Shown here: positions 1-6,882 of the stretch, one piece after another | Layout of the letters: every line of letters begins with the position of its first letter | Position numbering within the stretch: position 1 is the first letter of the stretch | Assembly (NCBI RefSeq): GCF_013416555.1 | Contig: NZ_JACCFG010000002.1 | Location: forward strand, 682,001-746,000 | Length of the DNA: 64,000 nucleotides | Source of the DNA: Sphingomonas sp. R-74633 | GTDB lineage: Bacteria > Pseudomonadota > Alphaproteobacteria > Sphingomonadales > Sphingomonadaceae | Reading direction: 5' to 3' | Translations under genes and position numbers: made by a program | Notes under the pieces: generated by a model | Database searches by the model: none | What the model was told of the DNA's origin: nothing | Seen by the model: the letters and a program-made list of their open reading frames with translations, nothing else

Positions 1-26
1 GCGTCGAGAGGAGCTCTGGGACGACG

Positions 27-389
27 TCAGACATAACGCCAGCCCCCCCAGAGCAGCGCGGCGCCGATCAGCAACCCGACCAGGGTCAGAACGCGCACCC
101 AGCGCGGGGTGCAGGTGCCACCGGGGCCGCACCGCGTTGCCGCAATCTGCTGTCGCAGCAGCAGCGCCGCTCCGGCGAGCAGACACAGCGCGCCGAGCGC
201 GAGCAGCAGCGTGCGGTACGGCGCGGTCGTTATCGCGATGCCGCCGAGCCAGGCCGCGCCGATCCCGGCCGAGGCCAACAGGATCGGCAGCGCGCAGCAT
301 GCGGCGACCCCGAATGCCGCCGCGATGCCAGCCAGGGTAAGCGTGGCGGCGCCAATACCTGTGGGCGGCGGCGCGGATTGCTGGGTCAT
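27..389 (-). CDS. merT: MerT-like mercuric ion transport protein
   Basis: This 120-residue inner-membrane protein has the MerT layout: a vicinal cysteine pair in the first hydrophobic segment (Cys31-Cys32) and a second pair six residues apart (Cys87 and Cys93) in the loop before the last segment. In the family these cysteines pass Hg(II) from the periplasm to the cytoplasm. It is transcribed away from merR, from a MerR-type promoter at 419-449. No merP or merA is visible; they could lie beyond the left edge, since the gene reads towards it. The start at 389 is the first ATG after the promoter. Family assignment is secure; specificity for mercury is inferred from the cysteines and the neighbouring regulator. 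Confidence 0.85.
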   Translation of the reverse strand: MTQQSAPPPTGIGAATLTLAGIAAAFGVAACCALPILLASAGIGAAWLGGIAITTAPYRTLLLALGALCLLAGAALLLRQQIAATRCGPGGTCTPRWVRVLTLVGLLIGAALLWGGWRYV

Positions 390-418
390 GTTCGGTTCCT
401 TGCGGTCGGTCGATTCAT

Positions 419-449
419 GTCCTAGCGTCTGTAGCCACTACAGACTCAA
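419..449 (-). promoter_or_regulatory. MerR-type promoter and operator of merT
   Basis: Read on the minus strand, a TTGAGT -35 box (444-449) and a TAGGAC -10-like box (419-424) are separated by exactly 19 bases, the over-long spacer typical of promoters activated by MerR proteins. The spacer holds an inverted repeat, GTCTGTAG (427-434) and CTACAGAC (438-445), the expected MerR dimer site. The -10 match is weak by itself; the spacing and the repeat carry the call. Confidence 0.8.
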
Positions 450-463
450 GCGGTATTTTGACG

Positions 464-871
464 ATGACCCCTCTCCACGGTGCCATCCCGATCGGCGAAC
501 TGTCGCGGCTGACGCGCTGCAACATCGAGACGATCCGCTATTATGAGCGAATCGGCCTCCTGCCGCAGGCGCTGCGGCGGGGTCGGTATCGCAGCTATCG
601 CCAGCCAGACGTGCGGCGGCTCGCGTTCGTGCGACGCGCGCGCGAGCTCGGCTTCCCGATCGATGCGATCCGGACACTGCTCGCGCTCGCCGATGGCGGC
701 GCGGCGTCCTGCGCGCAGGCGCGCGACCTGGCTGAGGCGCAACTGGGGGACGTGCGCTCCAAGATCGCCGATCTCGCGCGCATGGAGCGGGTCCTCGATG
801 AGGCGGTCAGCGCATGCGAGGCAGGGGATGATGCGGGCTGCCCCTTGCTCGAAACACTATGCGCCGATTGA
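464..871 (+). CDS. merR: MerR-family metal-responsive transcriptional regulator
   Basis: A 135-residue MerR-family activator. The N-terminal winged helix-turn-helix is clear (IGELSR at 10-15, ETIRYYERIGLL at 22-33), followed by the dimerisation helix. Cysteines at 83, 118 and 126 sit almost exactly where Tn501 MerR has its Hg(II) ligands (82, 117, 126), so mercury sensing is the best reading. It is divergent from merT and should twist the 19-bp-spacer promoter between them open when metal is bound. ATG 464 is preferred over an in-frame TTG at 458. A lead or other thiophilic-metal sensor is the main alternative. Confidence 0.85.
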   Translation: MTPLHGAIPIGELSRLTRCNIETIRYYERIGLLPQALRRGRYRSYRQPDVRRLAFVRRARELGFPIDAIRTLLALADGGAASCAQARDLAEAQLGDVRSKIADLARMERVLDEAVSACEAGDDAGCPLLETLCAD

Positions 872-886
872 AGACATTCGCAGCGC

Positions 887-1948
887 TCAGGCGTCAAGGC
901 GCCCTTCATACCAGGGGCGTGTGCGCTTCACGATCGACACCACCGACAGCATGACCGGCACCTCGACGAGCACGCCGACTACCGTCGCCAGCGCGGCACC
1001 GGAGGTCAGGCCGAACAGGCTGATCGCCGCGGCGACCGCCAGCTCGAAGAAATTGGAGGCGCCGATCAACGCGGCGGGCGCGGCCACGCACCATGCCACG
1101 CCGAACCGGCGGCTCAGCCAGTAAGCCAGGCCGGCATTGAAATATACCTGGATCAGGATCGGCACGGCGATGAGCGCGATCACCAGCGGATGGGCGATGA
1201 TCGCCTCGCCCTGGAATCCGAACAGCAGCACCAGCGTGCTGAGCAGCGCGATCAGCGACACCGGCCCGAGCCGGCCGAGCAGCCGGTCGAGCGCGGCTTG
1301 CCCGCCGCTGGCGATGACGGCGCGCCGCAGGATCTGCGCCACGATCACGGGCACGACGATATAGAGGACGACCGAGATCAGCAGCGTGTCCCATGGCACG
1401 GTGATCGAGGCGACCCCGAGCAGCAAAGCGACCAGCGGCGCGAACGCGAACACCATGATGATGTCGTTCAGCGCGACCTGGCTCAGAGTATAGGCGGGAT
1501 CGCCGTCGCACAGGTTGGACCAGACGAACACCATCGCGGTGCAGGGTGCGGCGGCGAGCAGGATCAGCCCGGCGATATACGAGCTGATCTCGGCTTCGGG
1601 CAGCAGCGGCCGGAACAGCCATCCCAGGAACAAGGTGCCGAGCAATGCCATCGAGAAGGGCTTGACCGCCCAGTTGATGAACAGTGTGACGCCGACACCC
1701 TTCCAGTGCTGCCGGACCGACCCGAGCGCGCCGATGTCGATCTTGAGCAGCATGGGGATGATCATCAGCCAGATCAGCACCGCGACCACGAAGTTGACCC
1801 GTGCCACTTCCGCCCCGGCGATGATCGCGAACACGCCCGGCAGCGCATAGCCGAGCGCGATTCCCGCGACGATGCAGAGCGCCACCCACAGGCTCAGATA
1901 GCGTTCGAACGTGCTGATCGCGGGCTTGGCCGGCGCAGCGGCGCTCAC
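887..1948 (-). CDS. arsB: ACR3-family arsenite efflux transporter
   Basis: A 353-residue polytopic membrane protein of the ACR3 family, with about ten hydrophobic segments and the family's cysteine-containing segment (APCTAMVFVWSNLC). It exports arsenite, the product of ArsC, across the inner membrane. The GTG start at 1948 overlaps the stop of arsC in a GTGA junction, which points to translational coupling as the last gene of the ars operon. An open frame extends further upstream but lies inside arsC and is not real. The length matches the family. ArsB (unrelated sequence) is excluded; the symbol follows common usage for ACR3 genes. Confidence 0.9.
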   Translation of the reverse strand: MSAAAPAKPAISTFERYLSLWVALCIVAGIALGYALPGVFAIIAGAEVARVNFVVAVLIWLMIIPMLLKIDIGALGSVRQHWKGVGVTLFINWAVKPFSMALLGTLFLGWLFRPLLPEAEISSYIAGLILLAAAPCTAMVFVWSNLCDGDPAYTLSQVALNDIIMVFAFAPLVALLLGVASITVPWDTLLISVVLYIVVPVIVAQILRRAVIASGGQAALDRLLGRLGPVSLIALLSTLVLLFGFQGEAIIAHPLVIALIAVPILIQVYFNAGLAYWLSRRFGVAWCVAAPAALIGASNFFELAVAAAISLFGLTSGAALATVVGVLVEVPVMLSVVSIVKRTRPWYEGRLDA

Positions 1949-2373
1949 GCGCCGACCCGATCGCCGGCGGCGTCGATCACTTGTTCGCCGTCCTCCTTGG
2001 CGAACGCGCCAAGCTGCGCGGCTGGCAGCAGGTCGAGCACGACTTCCGATGGGCGGCACAGCTTCACGCCCAGCGGCGAGACGACGATCGGCCGGTTGAT
2101 CAGGATCGGATGCTCCATCATCGCATCGAGCAACTGCGCGTCGCCGAGCGACGGATCGCCGAGGCCCAGTTCGGCGAACGGCGTGCCCTTCTCGCGGAGC
2201 AGATCGCGCGGCGTGAGCCCCATGCGCTCGATCAGCGAGACCAGCATCGGCCGCGAGGGTGGGGTCTTCAGATACTCGACGACATGCGGCTCGATGCCGG
2301 CATTGCGGATCATCGCGAGCGTGTTGCGCGAAGTGCCGCAGTCCGGGTTGTGATAGATGACGATATCGCTCAC
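1945..2373 (-). CDS. arsC: Arsenate reductase, glutaredoxin-coupled type
   Basis: A 142-residue ArsC of the plasmid R773 type, which reduces arsenate to arsenite with glutaredoxin and glutathione. The catalytic cysteine is Cys12 in HNPDCGTSRNT, and a conserved INRPIVV segment with arginines follows in the second half. The GTG start at 2373 overlaps the arsR stop, and its own stop overlaps the ACR3 start, so the genes form one coupled operon. The last ~20 residues are acidic and less conserved. Cytoplasmic. Confidence 0.92.
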   Translation of the reverse strand: MSDIVIYHNPDCGTSRNTLAMIRNAGIEPHVVEYLKTPPSRPMLVSLIERMGLTPRDLLREKGTPFAELGLGDPSLGDAQLLDAMMEHPILINRPIVVSPLGVKLCRPSEVVLDLLPAAQLGAFAKEDGEQVIDAAGDRVGA

Positions 2374-2729
2374 TGCACCGCGCCTTGCGGCGGACAGCAT
2401 GCCGCGCGGGTGGCGATATCGACCAGCGGCGCACAGATCTCCGACGAGCCCGCGCAGCAATCCTCCATCAGAAATCCGAGCAGGCCGCTCATCCGCGCAT
2501 AGTCGGCGGTGTAGATGATCGAGCGGCCCTCGCGGCGCGACGCGACCAGCCCGGCGTGCCCCAGGATGTTGAGGTTGCCCGACAGGGTCTGGGGGACATG
2601 GCCGGTCGCCTGCGCGATCTCGCCCGCGGCCATGCCGTCCTTGCCGGCACGGACCAGCAGCCGGAAGACCTCGAGTCTTCCGGCGTGCGCCAGCGCCGAC
2701 AATGCGGCGATCGCGGCGTTCGCTTCCAT
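2370..2729 (-). CDS. arsR: ArsR-family arsenic-responsive repressor
   Basis: A 119-residue ArsR/SmtB winged-helix repressor. The recognition helix region reads HVPQTLSGNLNIL (44-56) and the wing GRSIIY (68-73). Metal ligands appear to lie near the C-terminus, Cys91-Cys92 and Cys99, close to the Cys95-Cys96-Cys102 site of Acidithiobacillus ArsR rather than the helix site of R773 ArsR. A further Cys pair follows near the end. ATG 2729 shares one base with the stop of the upstream lyase gene; ATG 2738 is an alternative. It probably represses its own operon from the palindrome at 3208-3233. Confidence 0.9.
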   Translation of the reverse strand: MEANAAIAALSALAHAGRLEVFRLLVRAGKDGMAAGEIAQATGHVPQTLSGNLNILGHAGLVASRREGRSIIYTADYARMSGLLGFLMEDCCAGSSEICAPLVDIATRAACCPPQGAVQ

Positions 2730-3184
2730 CAGCCGCATGCCTGCTTCGGCGCCGAACCATCGGCAGGACCGCAGCAAGCGGCGGCGGACGCCTCGGGCAG
2801 CACTTCGTCCTCGCCGTAGCTGGTCGCTTCGCCGAAAGTGAAGAAGGTCTCCCAGCGCACGCCCGCCGGATCGCGCACCCAGCTCTTGTCCGACTTGGCA
2901 TAGCAGCAGGTCGTCGCTTCCTGGTCGAACGTATCGGCGCCGGCGGCCTTGAGCCGATCCGCCAGCTCGCCAAGCTCCTCGGCGCTGTCGACCTGGATGC
3001 CGATGTGATCGACGCCCGCCGAGCGGACCCGCTCCGAGATCGCGAAGTTGACCTTGGGATCGTCGAGCATCCACTTGGCATAGTCGTCCTTCACCACGAC
3101 GGGCGCCGCGCCGAACAGCGTCTCGTAGAACTGGATCGACTGGGTGAGATCGGGCACGCTGACGTGCAGATGCATGCGCTTCAT
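2729..3184 (-). CDS. arsI: ArsI/CadI-like vicinal-oxygen-chelate protein, probable C-As lyase
   Basis: A 151-residue glyoxalase-fold (VOC) protein. ArsI enzymes cleave methyl groups from trivalent organoarsenicals with a non-haem Fe(II) and bind the arsenical on a vicinal cysteine pair. Here candidate metal ligands are His5, His60 and Glu112, and the cysteine pair is Cys93-Cys94 (in TTCCYAK), matching ArsI spacing. A cysteine-rich tail follows (CC at ~137). It is the first gene of the ars operon, directly behind the operator, so removal of organic arsenic is coupled to arsenite export. Cadmium-induced CadI-type proteins are close relatives and cannot be excluded. Confidence 0.82.
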   Translation of the reverse strand: MKRMHLHVSVPDLTQSIQFYETLFGAAPVVVKDDYAKWMLDDPKVNFAISERVRSAGVDHIGIQVDSAEELGELADRLKAAGADTFDQEATTCCYAKSDKSWVRDPAGVRWETFFTFGEATSYGEDEVLPEASAAACCGPADGSAPKQACG

Positions 3185-3207
3185 GGACTGTCTCCTGACG
3201 ACTCGAT

Positions 3208-3233
3208 GATAGTACGGATATATCCGTACTATC
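3208..3233 (-). promoter_or_regulatory. ArsR-type operator palindrome of the ars operon
   Basis: A perfect 26-bp palindrome, GATAGTACGGATA followed by its exact complement, lies 24 bases upstream of the lyase start. Its size, symmetry and position fit an ArsR dimer operator overlapping the promoter. It contains the stop-free AT core expected of a -10 region, but I cannot fix the transcription start. Confidence 0.8.
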
Positions 3234-3385
3234 GAACCGTCAAGCGGTCGGGGGGATGCCGGGCGTGTTGCCGATGGGGCGATCGACCGGGAACGGATAC
3301 GGGCATCATATCGGCTGCGCAGACCTCCAACTGCCAGGTCTCGTTTTTGGATCTTCCTGCGTTTGCCGGCGGGACAGCCGCATGG

Positions 3386-3464
3386 AGGGGAAAGTCTTCC
3401 CCTGAGCGCGAGCCCGACGGTCTCGCGCTACCCCTTCTGCGGGGGAAAGCCCCCGCAACGCCCC
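3386..3464 (+). repeat. Dispersed leader-like repeat, copy 1
   Basis: This non-coding stretch shares three blocks in the same order and spacing with 12520-12593: a 17-base identity (3389-3405, around AAAGTCTTCCCCTG), a 15-base identity (3429-3443, TACCCCTTCTGCGGG) and a 13-base identity (3452-3464, CCCGCAACGCCCC). It can form two hairpins: AGGGGAA/TTCCCCT (3386-3403) and TGCGGGGG/CCCCCGCA around 3438-3457. The other copy precedes the DUF932 gene; this one lies between the ars promoter and an unrelated gene and may be a remnant left by rearrangement. The remainder of 3234-3495 shows no gene. Confidence 0.75.
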
Positions 3465-3495
3465 CTTTTCCGGCAAGAGGGAAGGTGTCGGCCGG

Positions 3496-3900
3496 CTACC
3501 AGGGCAGGTCGTCGATGAACAGGATGAGCTCCTGGAATCCGCCAGGCTCGAACCCTATCCCCGCCTCGGTCTCGCCCAGCGGAAAGCGCGCGGCGGCCTC
3601 CAGCACCGACCGGGCATCGGACTGCCGTTCGGGATCGTGCGCCGCGGTCCATTTCGCCAGCGCGGTGACGCGGGCATGGAGCGCCGCCGACGCCGCCTCT
3701 TCCTCGAACCCGGCTTCGCTGGCATAGGCCTGGAGCGCGAGCGCCTGGGCGACGGGCCGCGCACGAAGATGTGCCGGCAGCGCCGTAAGGATCTCGAGCG
3801 CCGCTTCGAGCTGCGGTCCGCTGACGGGCACGGCGTTGAGCCGGTCGGCCGCGCTCGGTTCTGTAGAGTGGGGCATCGCCGCCTGCTGCATCGGGAGCAT
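3496..3900 (-). CDS. Hypothetical protein, alanine-rich
   Basis: A 134-residue soluble protein that I do not recognise. It is rich in Ala, Glu and Leu and looks largely helical, with a hydrophobic end (ELILFIDDLPW). ATG 3900 lies 11 bases after the stop of the SRAP-like gene on the same strand, so the two are probably co-transcribed and may share the LexA box at 4442-4456. Upstream in-frame codons overlap the neighbour and are not needed. Coding is supported by codon pattern and operon position only. Confidence 0.6.
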   Translation of the reverse strand: MLPMQQAAMPHSTEPSAADRLNAVPVSGPQLEAALEILTALPAHLRARPVAQALALQAYASEAGFEEEAASAALHARVTALAKWTAAHDPERQSDARSVLEAAARFPLGETEAGIGFEPGGFQELILFIDDLPW

Positions 3901-3911
3901 GTCGTTCTTCC

Positions 3912-4436
3912 TCAGAGTGCCAATTCGGTCTGGCGCAGCTGCGGCTCGCGCGGGGCGATCTCTTCGATCGCGAAGCTGCGGGCCGGCAAGGGCTGGAGCA
4001 GTTCTTCCTGCGGAACCGTCAGATCGAGCCAGGCCATGCGCTGGCGCCTGAGCAGCACCGCGCCTTGCCGCTCCTGATAGAAGAACACCTCCGGATTGGC
4101 GGGAACCGTCACCACCGCGAAGCTGAGCGGCCAGTCGGGATTGGCGGGGCGCCACACCCCGGCGAGGTAGAAGAAATTGCCGTCCTCGAGGCTGACCCGG
4201 AACCGCCGGTCGCCATTCTTGATTTGGAACTCGCTTGCCGGGACGAGGCAGCGATGGGTGGGGAAAATCTTGTCTTCCGAACGGATGAACTTGAACGGCT
4301 TGGCCGGCCCGTCGAACGGCTGGAGACCCCAGCCTGCCTCGACCATCTCCACCTCTTGCACATTGGCCGGGTTCCGCCGGATGATGGGCCGGCGGCTGCC
4401 AAGCGGGGATTCCGACTCGAAGGGACTCGCTTTCAT
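3912..4436 (-). CDS. Degenerate SRAP (SOS response-associated peptidase) family protein
   Basis: A 174-residue relative of YedK/HMCES, the proteins that crosslink to abasic sites in single-stranded DNA. The fold signature is present (WGLQPF, RCLVPASEF with the conserved Glu, FYLAGVWRP), but the catalytic Cys2 is missing: the protein starts MKASPF, and no MCN or MCG start is available upstream. The histidine motif is replaced by FFYQERQGAV. It is probably unable to form the thiazolidine crosslink. It is divergent from an intact SRAP gene, with a LexA box between, suggesting DNA damage induction of both. A frame continues to an ATG at 4493 but that would overlap the box and the other gene. Confidence 0.7.
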   Translation of the reverse strand: MKASPFESESPLGSRRPIIRRNPANVQEVEMVEAGWGLQPFDGPAKPFKFIRSEDKIFPTHRCLVPASEFQIKNGDRRFRVSLEDGNFFYLAGVWRPANPDWPLSFAVVTVPANPEVFFYQERQGAVLLRRQRMAWLDLTVPQEELLQPLPARSFAIEEIAPREPQLRQTELAL

Positions 4437-4441
4437 GGTGA

Positions 4442-4456
4442 GAACATAATGCGAAC
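4442..4456. promoter_or_regulatory. LexA box (GAAC-N7-GAAC) between divergent SRAP genes
   Basis: GAAC at 4442-4445 and 4453-4456 are seven bases apart, the alphaproteobacterial LexA operator (complement of GTTC-N7-GTTC). It sits 30 bases before the SRAP start at 4486 and just upstream of the divergent start at 4436, placing both genes in the SOS regulon. Confidence 0.82.
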
Positions 4457-4485
4457 GAACGTGCGGTGCAAATCGGAGACTGTCG

Positions 4486-5103
4486 ATGTGCAATGACTAT
4501 AGGCTCGAGGTCGACATCGCCTCGATCATGGAGGACTTCGAGGATCTAAAGATCAAGATCGACCTTCCCGAAGGCACTCCCAACATCGCCGCGCGCGAAG
4601 ACATCAAGATCACCGATATCGCGCCGATCGTGCGCACAGCCTCAGGCGGCGCAAGGGGCGGCGAACTGGTCAACCGGCGCTGGAGCTGGCCGGGCGCCAA
4701 GGGCAAGCCGGTCTATAACTTCCGCGCCGAGGGCCGGGCGTTCGAATCCAACCGCTGCCTGATCCTCGCCGACGGCTTCTACGAATTCACCGACCCCGAG
4801 GCGCCCAGGCAGAAGCGGCTCGATAAATGGCTGTTCACGATGGCGGACCACCGCTGGTTCTGCATCGCCGGTATCTGGCGCGAGAGTCCGCTCGGCGAGG
4901 CGTTCACCATGCTCACCCTCGATGCCGGGGATGACGTCGCACCCTATCATCACCGCCAGATCATCCCGTTGCCGCGCGACCGCTGGGCGGCCTGGCTCGA
5001 CCCGCAGGTGCCGGCCGAGGATGTGCTCGGCACCCTGCCCAAGGGCAGCCTCCTGCCGGTGCGGGTCTATCCGCCGGAGCCTGCCCAGGCGGCGTTGCTG
5101 TGA
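4486..5103 (+). CDS. SRAP family protein, abasic-site crosslinker (YedK/HMCES type)
   Basis: A 205-residue SRAP-domain protein. The mature N-terminus would expose Cys2 (MCNDY), the residue that bonds covalently to abasic sites. The Asn motif YNFRAE, the active-site Glu in RCLILADGFYEF and the catalytic His in APYHHRQIIPL are all present, so the enzyme should be active. It shields abasic sites in single-stranded DNA from breakage and error-prone synthesis. It stands behind a LexA box and overlaps the following DUF1810 gene by four bases. ATG 4486 is forced by the Cys2 requirement. Confidence 0.92.
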   Translation: MCNDYRLEVDIASIMEDFEDLKIKIDLPEGTPNIAAREDIKITDIAPIVRTASGGARGGELVNRRWSWPGAKGKPVYNFRAEGRAFESNRCLILADGFYEFTDPEAPRQKRLDKWLFTMADHRWFCIAGIWRESPLGEAFTMLTLDAGDDVAPYHHRQIIPLPRDRWAAWLDPQVPAEDVLGTLPKGSLLPVRVYPPEPAQAALL

Positions 5104-5525
5104 CCGCGGCGGCGGATTCGCTCGAGCGCTTCGTCGAGGCGCAGGCACCGGTCTATGCCGCGGCGCTCGCGGAGATCCGGCGCGGCGCCAAGCGCTCGCA
5201 CTGGATGTGGTTCGTCTTTCCTCAGCTGGCCGGCCTCGGGCGCAGCGAAACCGCCCGTTTCTTCGGTGTCCGCTCGATCGAGGAAGCGCGGGCCTATCTG
5301 GCGCACCCTCTGCTCGGGAAGCGCTATTTCGAATGCGTTGCGGCGTTGCAGGATCTCGTCACCAGCGATTCGGTCGCGGTGTTCGGCGAGGTCGATGCGG
5401 TGAAGCTGCGATCGTCGCTGACCTTGTTCGAGGCGGTCGAGCCGAGCCCGTTGCTCGCCGCGGCGTTGGATCGCTGGTTCGCAGGAGCGCGTGACATGGC
5501 CACCCTCGCACTGCTGGAGGACTGA
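5100..5525 (+). CDS. DUF1810 family protein
   Basis: A 141-residue cytoplasmic protein of the DUF1810 (YbiA-neighbouring, calpastatin-labelled) family, function unknown. Recognisable motifs are [15 protein letters not shown] and [11 protein letters not shown]. It begins with GTG in a GTGA overlap with the SRAP gene, so it is translationally coupled to an SOS-controlled gene; this links the family to the DNA damage response here, as inference. Length is typical. Confidence 0.85.
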   Translation: MTAAADSLERFVEAQAPVYAAALAEIRRGAKRSHWMWFVFPQLAGLGRSETARFFGVRSIEEARAYLAHPLLGKRYFECVAALQDLVTSDSVAVFGEVDAVKLRSSLTLFEAVEPSPLLAAALDRWFAGARDMATLALLED

Positions 5526-5579
5526 CGCCCGGCTGGGCATCATGGCCGCGGCCGGATCGGAGCGCTCCCGGTATTGCAC

Positions 5580-5616
5580 GAAAACGCCCCGCCGGCGGGG
5601 GGAGCCGGACGGGGCG
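5580..5616 (-). terminator. Strong GC hairpin, terminator-like on the minus strand
   Basis: CGCCCCG (5585-5591) pairs with CGGGGCG (5610-5616) and the inner CCGGC with GCCGG. On the minus strand the hairpin is followed by TTTT. No minus-strand gene lies just upstream, so it may mainly act as a barrier; on the plus strand it follows the DUF1810 gene but lacks a T-run. The flanking stretch 5526-5773 has no other feature I can support. Confidence 0.4.
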
Positions 5617-5773
5617 CGTGACGAATTTCGAGACCGCGAAGGGGGGAATCGTGTCTCGCATGTTCAACCGGGACCGGCTGGATTGGTTCCCGATTGCTTA
5701 CCCGCCGCGTCGGCGTAAGAGGGAACGCATCGGGAACACGCTTTGTGCTTCTCGATTGGACGAGGTGCGGGCG

Positions 5774-6007
5774 ATGACCGACGAGATGGACTCCGAAGCT
5801 GCGGGCATGCCGTTCGGGCGCTGGCTTCTAGCGCAGCGCGACCGCGGCGACTGGATCGACGGCATCGCCGATGCGGCGCGTGCGGACCGCACCTTCCCCA
5901 AGGATGGCGATCCCGAGGCGGTGCGCGCGCATCTGCGCAAGCAGCAGGCCGATGGCGACGCGTTCCAGGCGCTCGAGGATGCCGAGAGCGACTGGCAAAA
6001 CGCCTGA
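5774..6007 (+). CDS. Small conserved hypothetical protein (YozE-like)
   Basis: A 77-residue acidic protein with a compact motif set: FGRWLLAQRDRGDWI, then ADRTFPKDGDPEAVR, then a tail rich in Asp and Ala. It resembles small proteins of sphingomonads that align loosely with the YozE SAM-like fold; I give no function. ATG 5774 is chosen because upstream in-frame sequence looks non-coding (basic and irregular). It stands alone between the DUF1810 gene and the SOS mutagenesis operon on the same strand. Confidence 0.7.
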   Translation: MTDEMDSEAAGMPFGRWLLAQRDRGDWIDGIADAARADRTFPKDGDPEAVRAHLRKQQADGDAFQALEDAESDWQNA

Positions 6008-6070
6008 CGATGCGATCCGCGACACGGAGCCTCGCCGATTCGGCGGGTTGACGAAAAGCCGGGAGAGGCG

Positions 6071-6085
6071 GAACATTAAGGGAAC
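6071..6085 (+). promoter_or_regulatory. LexA box (GAAC-N7-GAAC) of the imuA-imuB-dnaE2 operon
   Basis: GAAC at 6071-6074 and 6082-6085, seven bases apart, 20 bases before the imuA start. This is the alphaproteobacterial LexA site and explains damage induction of the mutasome operon. Confidence 0.88.
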
Positions 6086-6105
6086 GTGCGAGTCGTGATT
6101 CCCTT

Positions 6106-6882
6106 ATGCAAACCGTTGCCGCCCTTGCCGAGACCGATCGGGCACGCCTGCTCGCCGAGCTCAAGGCGCGCATCGCCATGCCCGTGGCGAGCAGCGCGCC
6201 GCTGCTGCCGTTCGGCGTCGAGGCGATCGACGCGCGGCTGGGCGGCGGCGGACTTGATGGCGGTGGCCTGCACGAGGTCGCGGCGGCGTCCCCCACGCTA
6301 GGCGACGATGCCGCCGCGACATTGTTCGCGGCTGGCGCGGCGGCCCGTTTCGCCGGCGATCCCAATGCGAGCGTCGCCTGGACGCTGACGCGCTTCGATC
6401 TCTATGCGCCCGGGCTCGAGCAGGCCGGGCTGCCTCCGGCAAAGCTCCTTTACTGCGAAGGGCGCGACGAGGTGATGGCGCTGGCGCTTGCCGAGGATTG
6501 CCTGCGCGACGGCAGTTTCGCCGCGGTCGTGGCCGAGGTGAAGCATGCCGATCAGACCGCGATGCGCCGCCTGCAACTCGCCGCGGCCGACGGGCACACG
6601 CCGATGCTGTTGCTGCGGCGCTGGGCGCGGGCGGCAAGCGATCCACTGGAAAAGCCTTCCGCCGCCTGCACCCGCTGGCGGATCGGCTGCGCGCCGTCGG
6701 TGCCGTTGCCGCACCCCGGGGTCGGCCGCAGCTGCTGGTCGGTCGAACTTGTTCGCCAGCGCGGCGGCAATCCCTTTTCTCTCATTGTCGAGGCTTGCGA
6801 TGGCAAGGGTCGCCTCGCTCTACCTGCCCCAGCTCGCGATCGAGCGGCTGCGGCGGGCAGCGCGTCCCGCCGCGCCGCCTGA
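6106..6882 (+). CDS. imuA: ImuA, RecA-like component of the SOS mutasome
   Basis: A 258-residue RecA/SulA-like protein, first gene of the three-gene mutagenesis cassette. The family opening PFGVEAIDARLGGGGL (about 38-53) with GGLHEVAA is clear, and the core carries the RecA-fold stretch DGSFAAVVAEVK. ImuA works with the inactive Y-family polymerase ImuB and DnaE2 in translesion synthesis. The end overlaps imuB by 83 bases. A LexA box lies 20 bases upstream. The last ~40 residues (Ala/Arg-rich) are encoded within that overlap and are probably of little functional weight. Confidence 0.9.
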   Translation: MQTVAALAETDRARLLAELKARIAMPVASSAPLLPFGVEAIDARLGGGGLDGGGLHEVAAASPTLGDDAAATLFAAGAAARFAGDPNASVAWTLTRFDLYAPGLEQAGLPPAKLLYCEGRDEVMALALAEDCLRDGSFAAVVAEVKHADQTAMRRLQLAAADGHTPMLLLRRWARAASDPLEKPSAACTRWRIGCAPSVPLPHPGVGRSCWSVELVRQRGGNPFSLIVEACDGKGRLALPAPARDRAAAAGSASRRAA

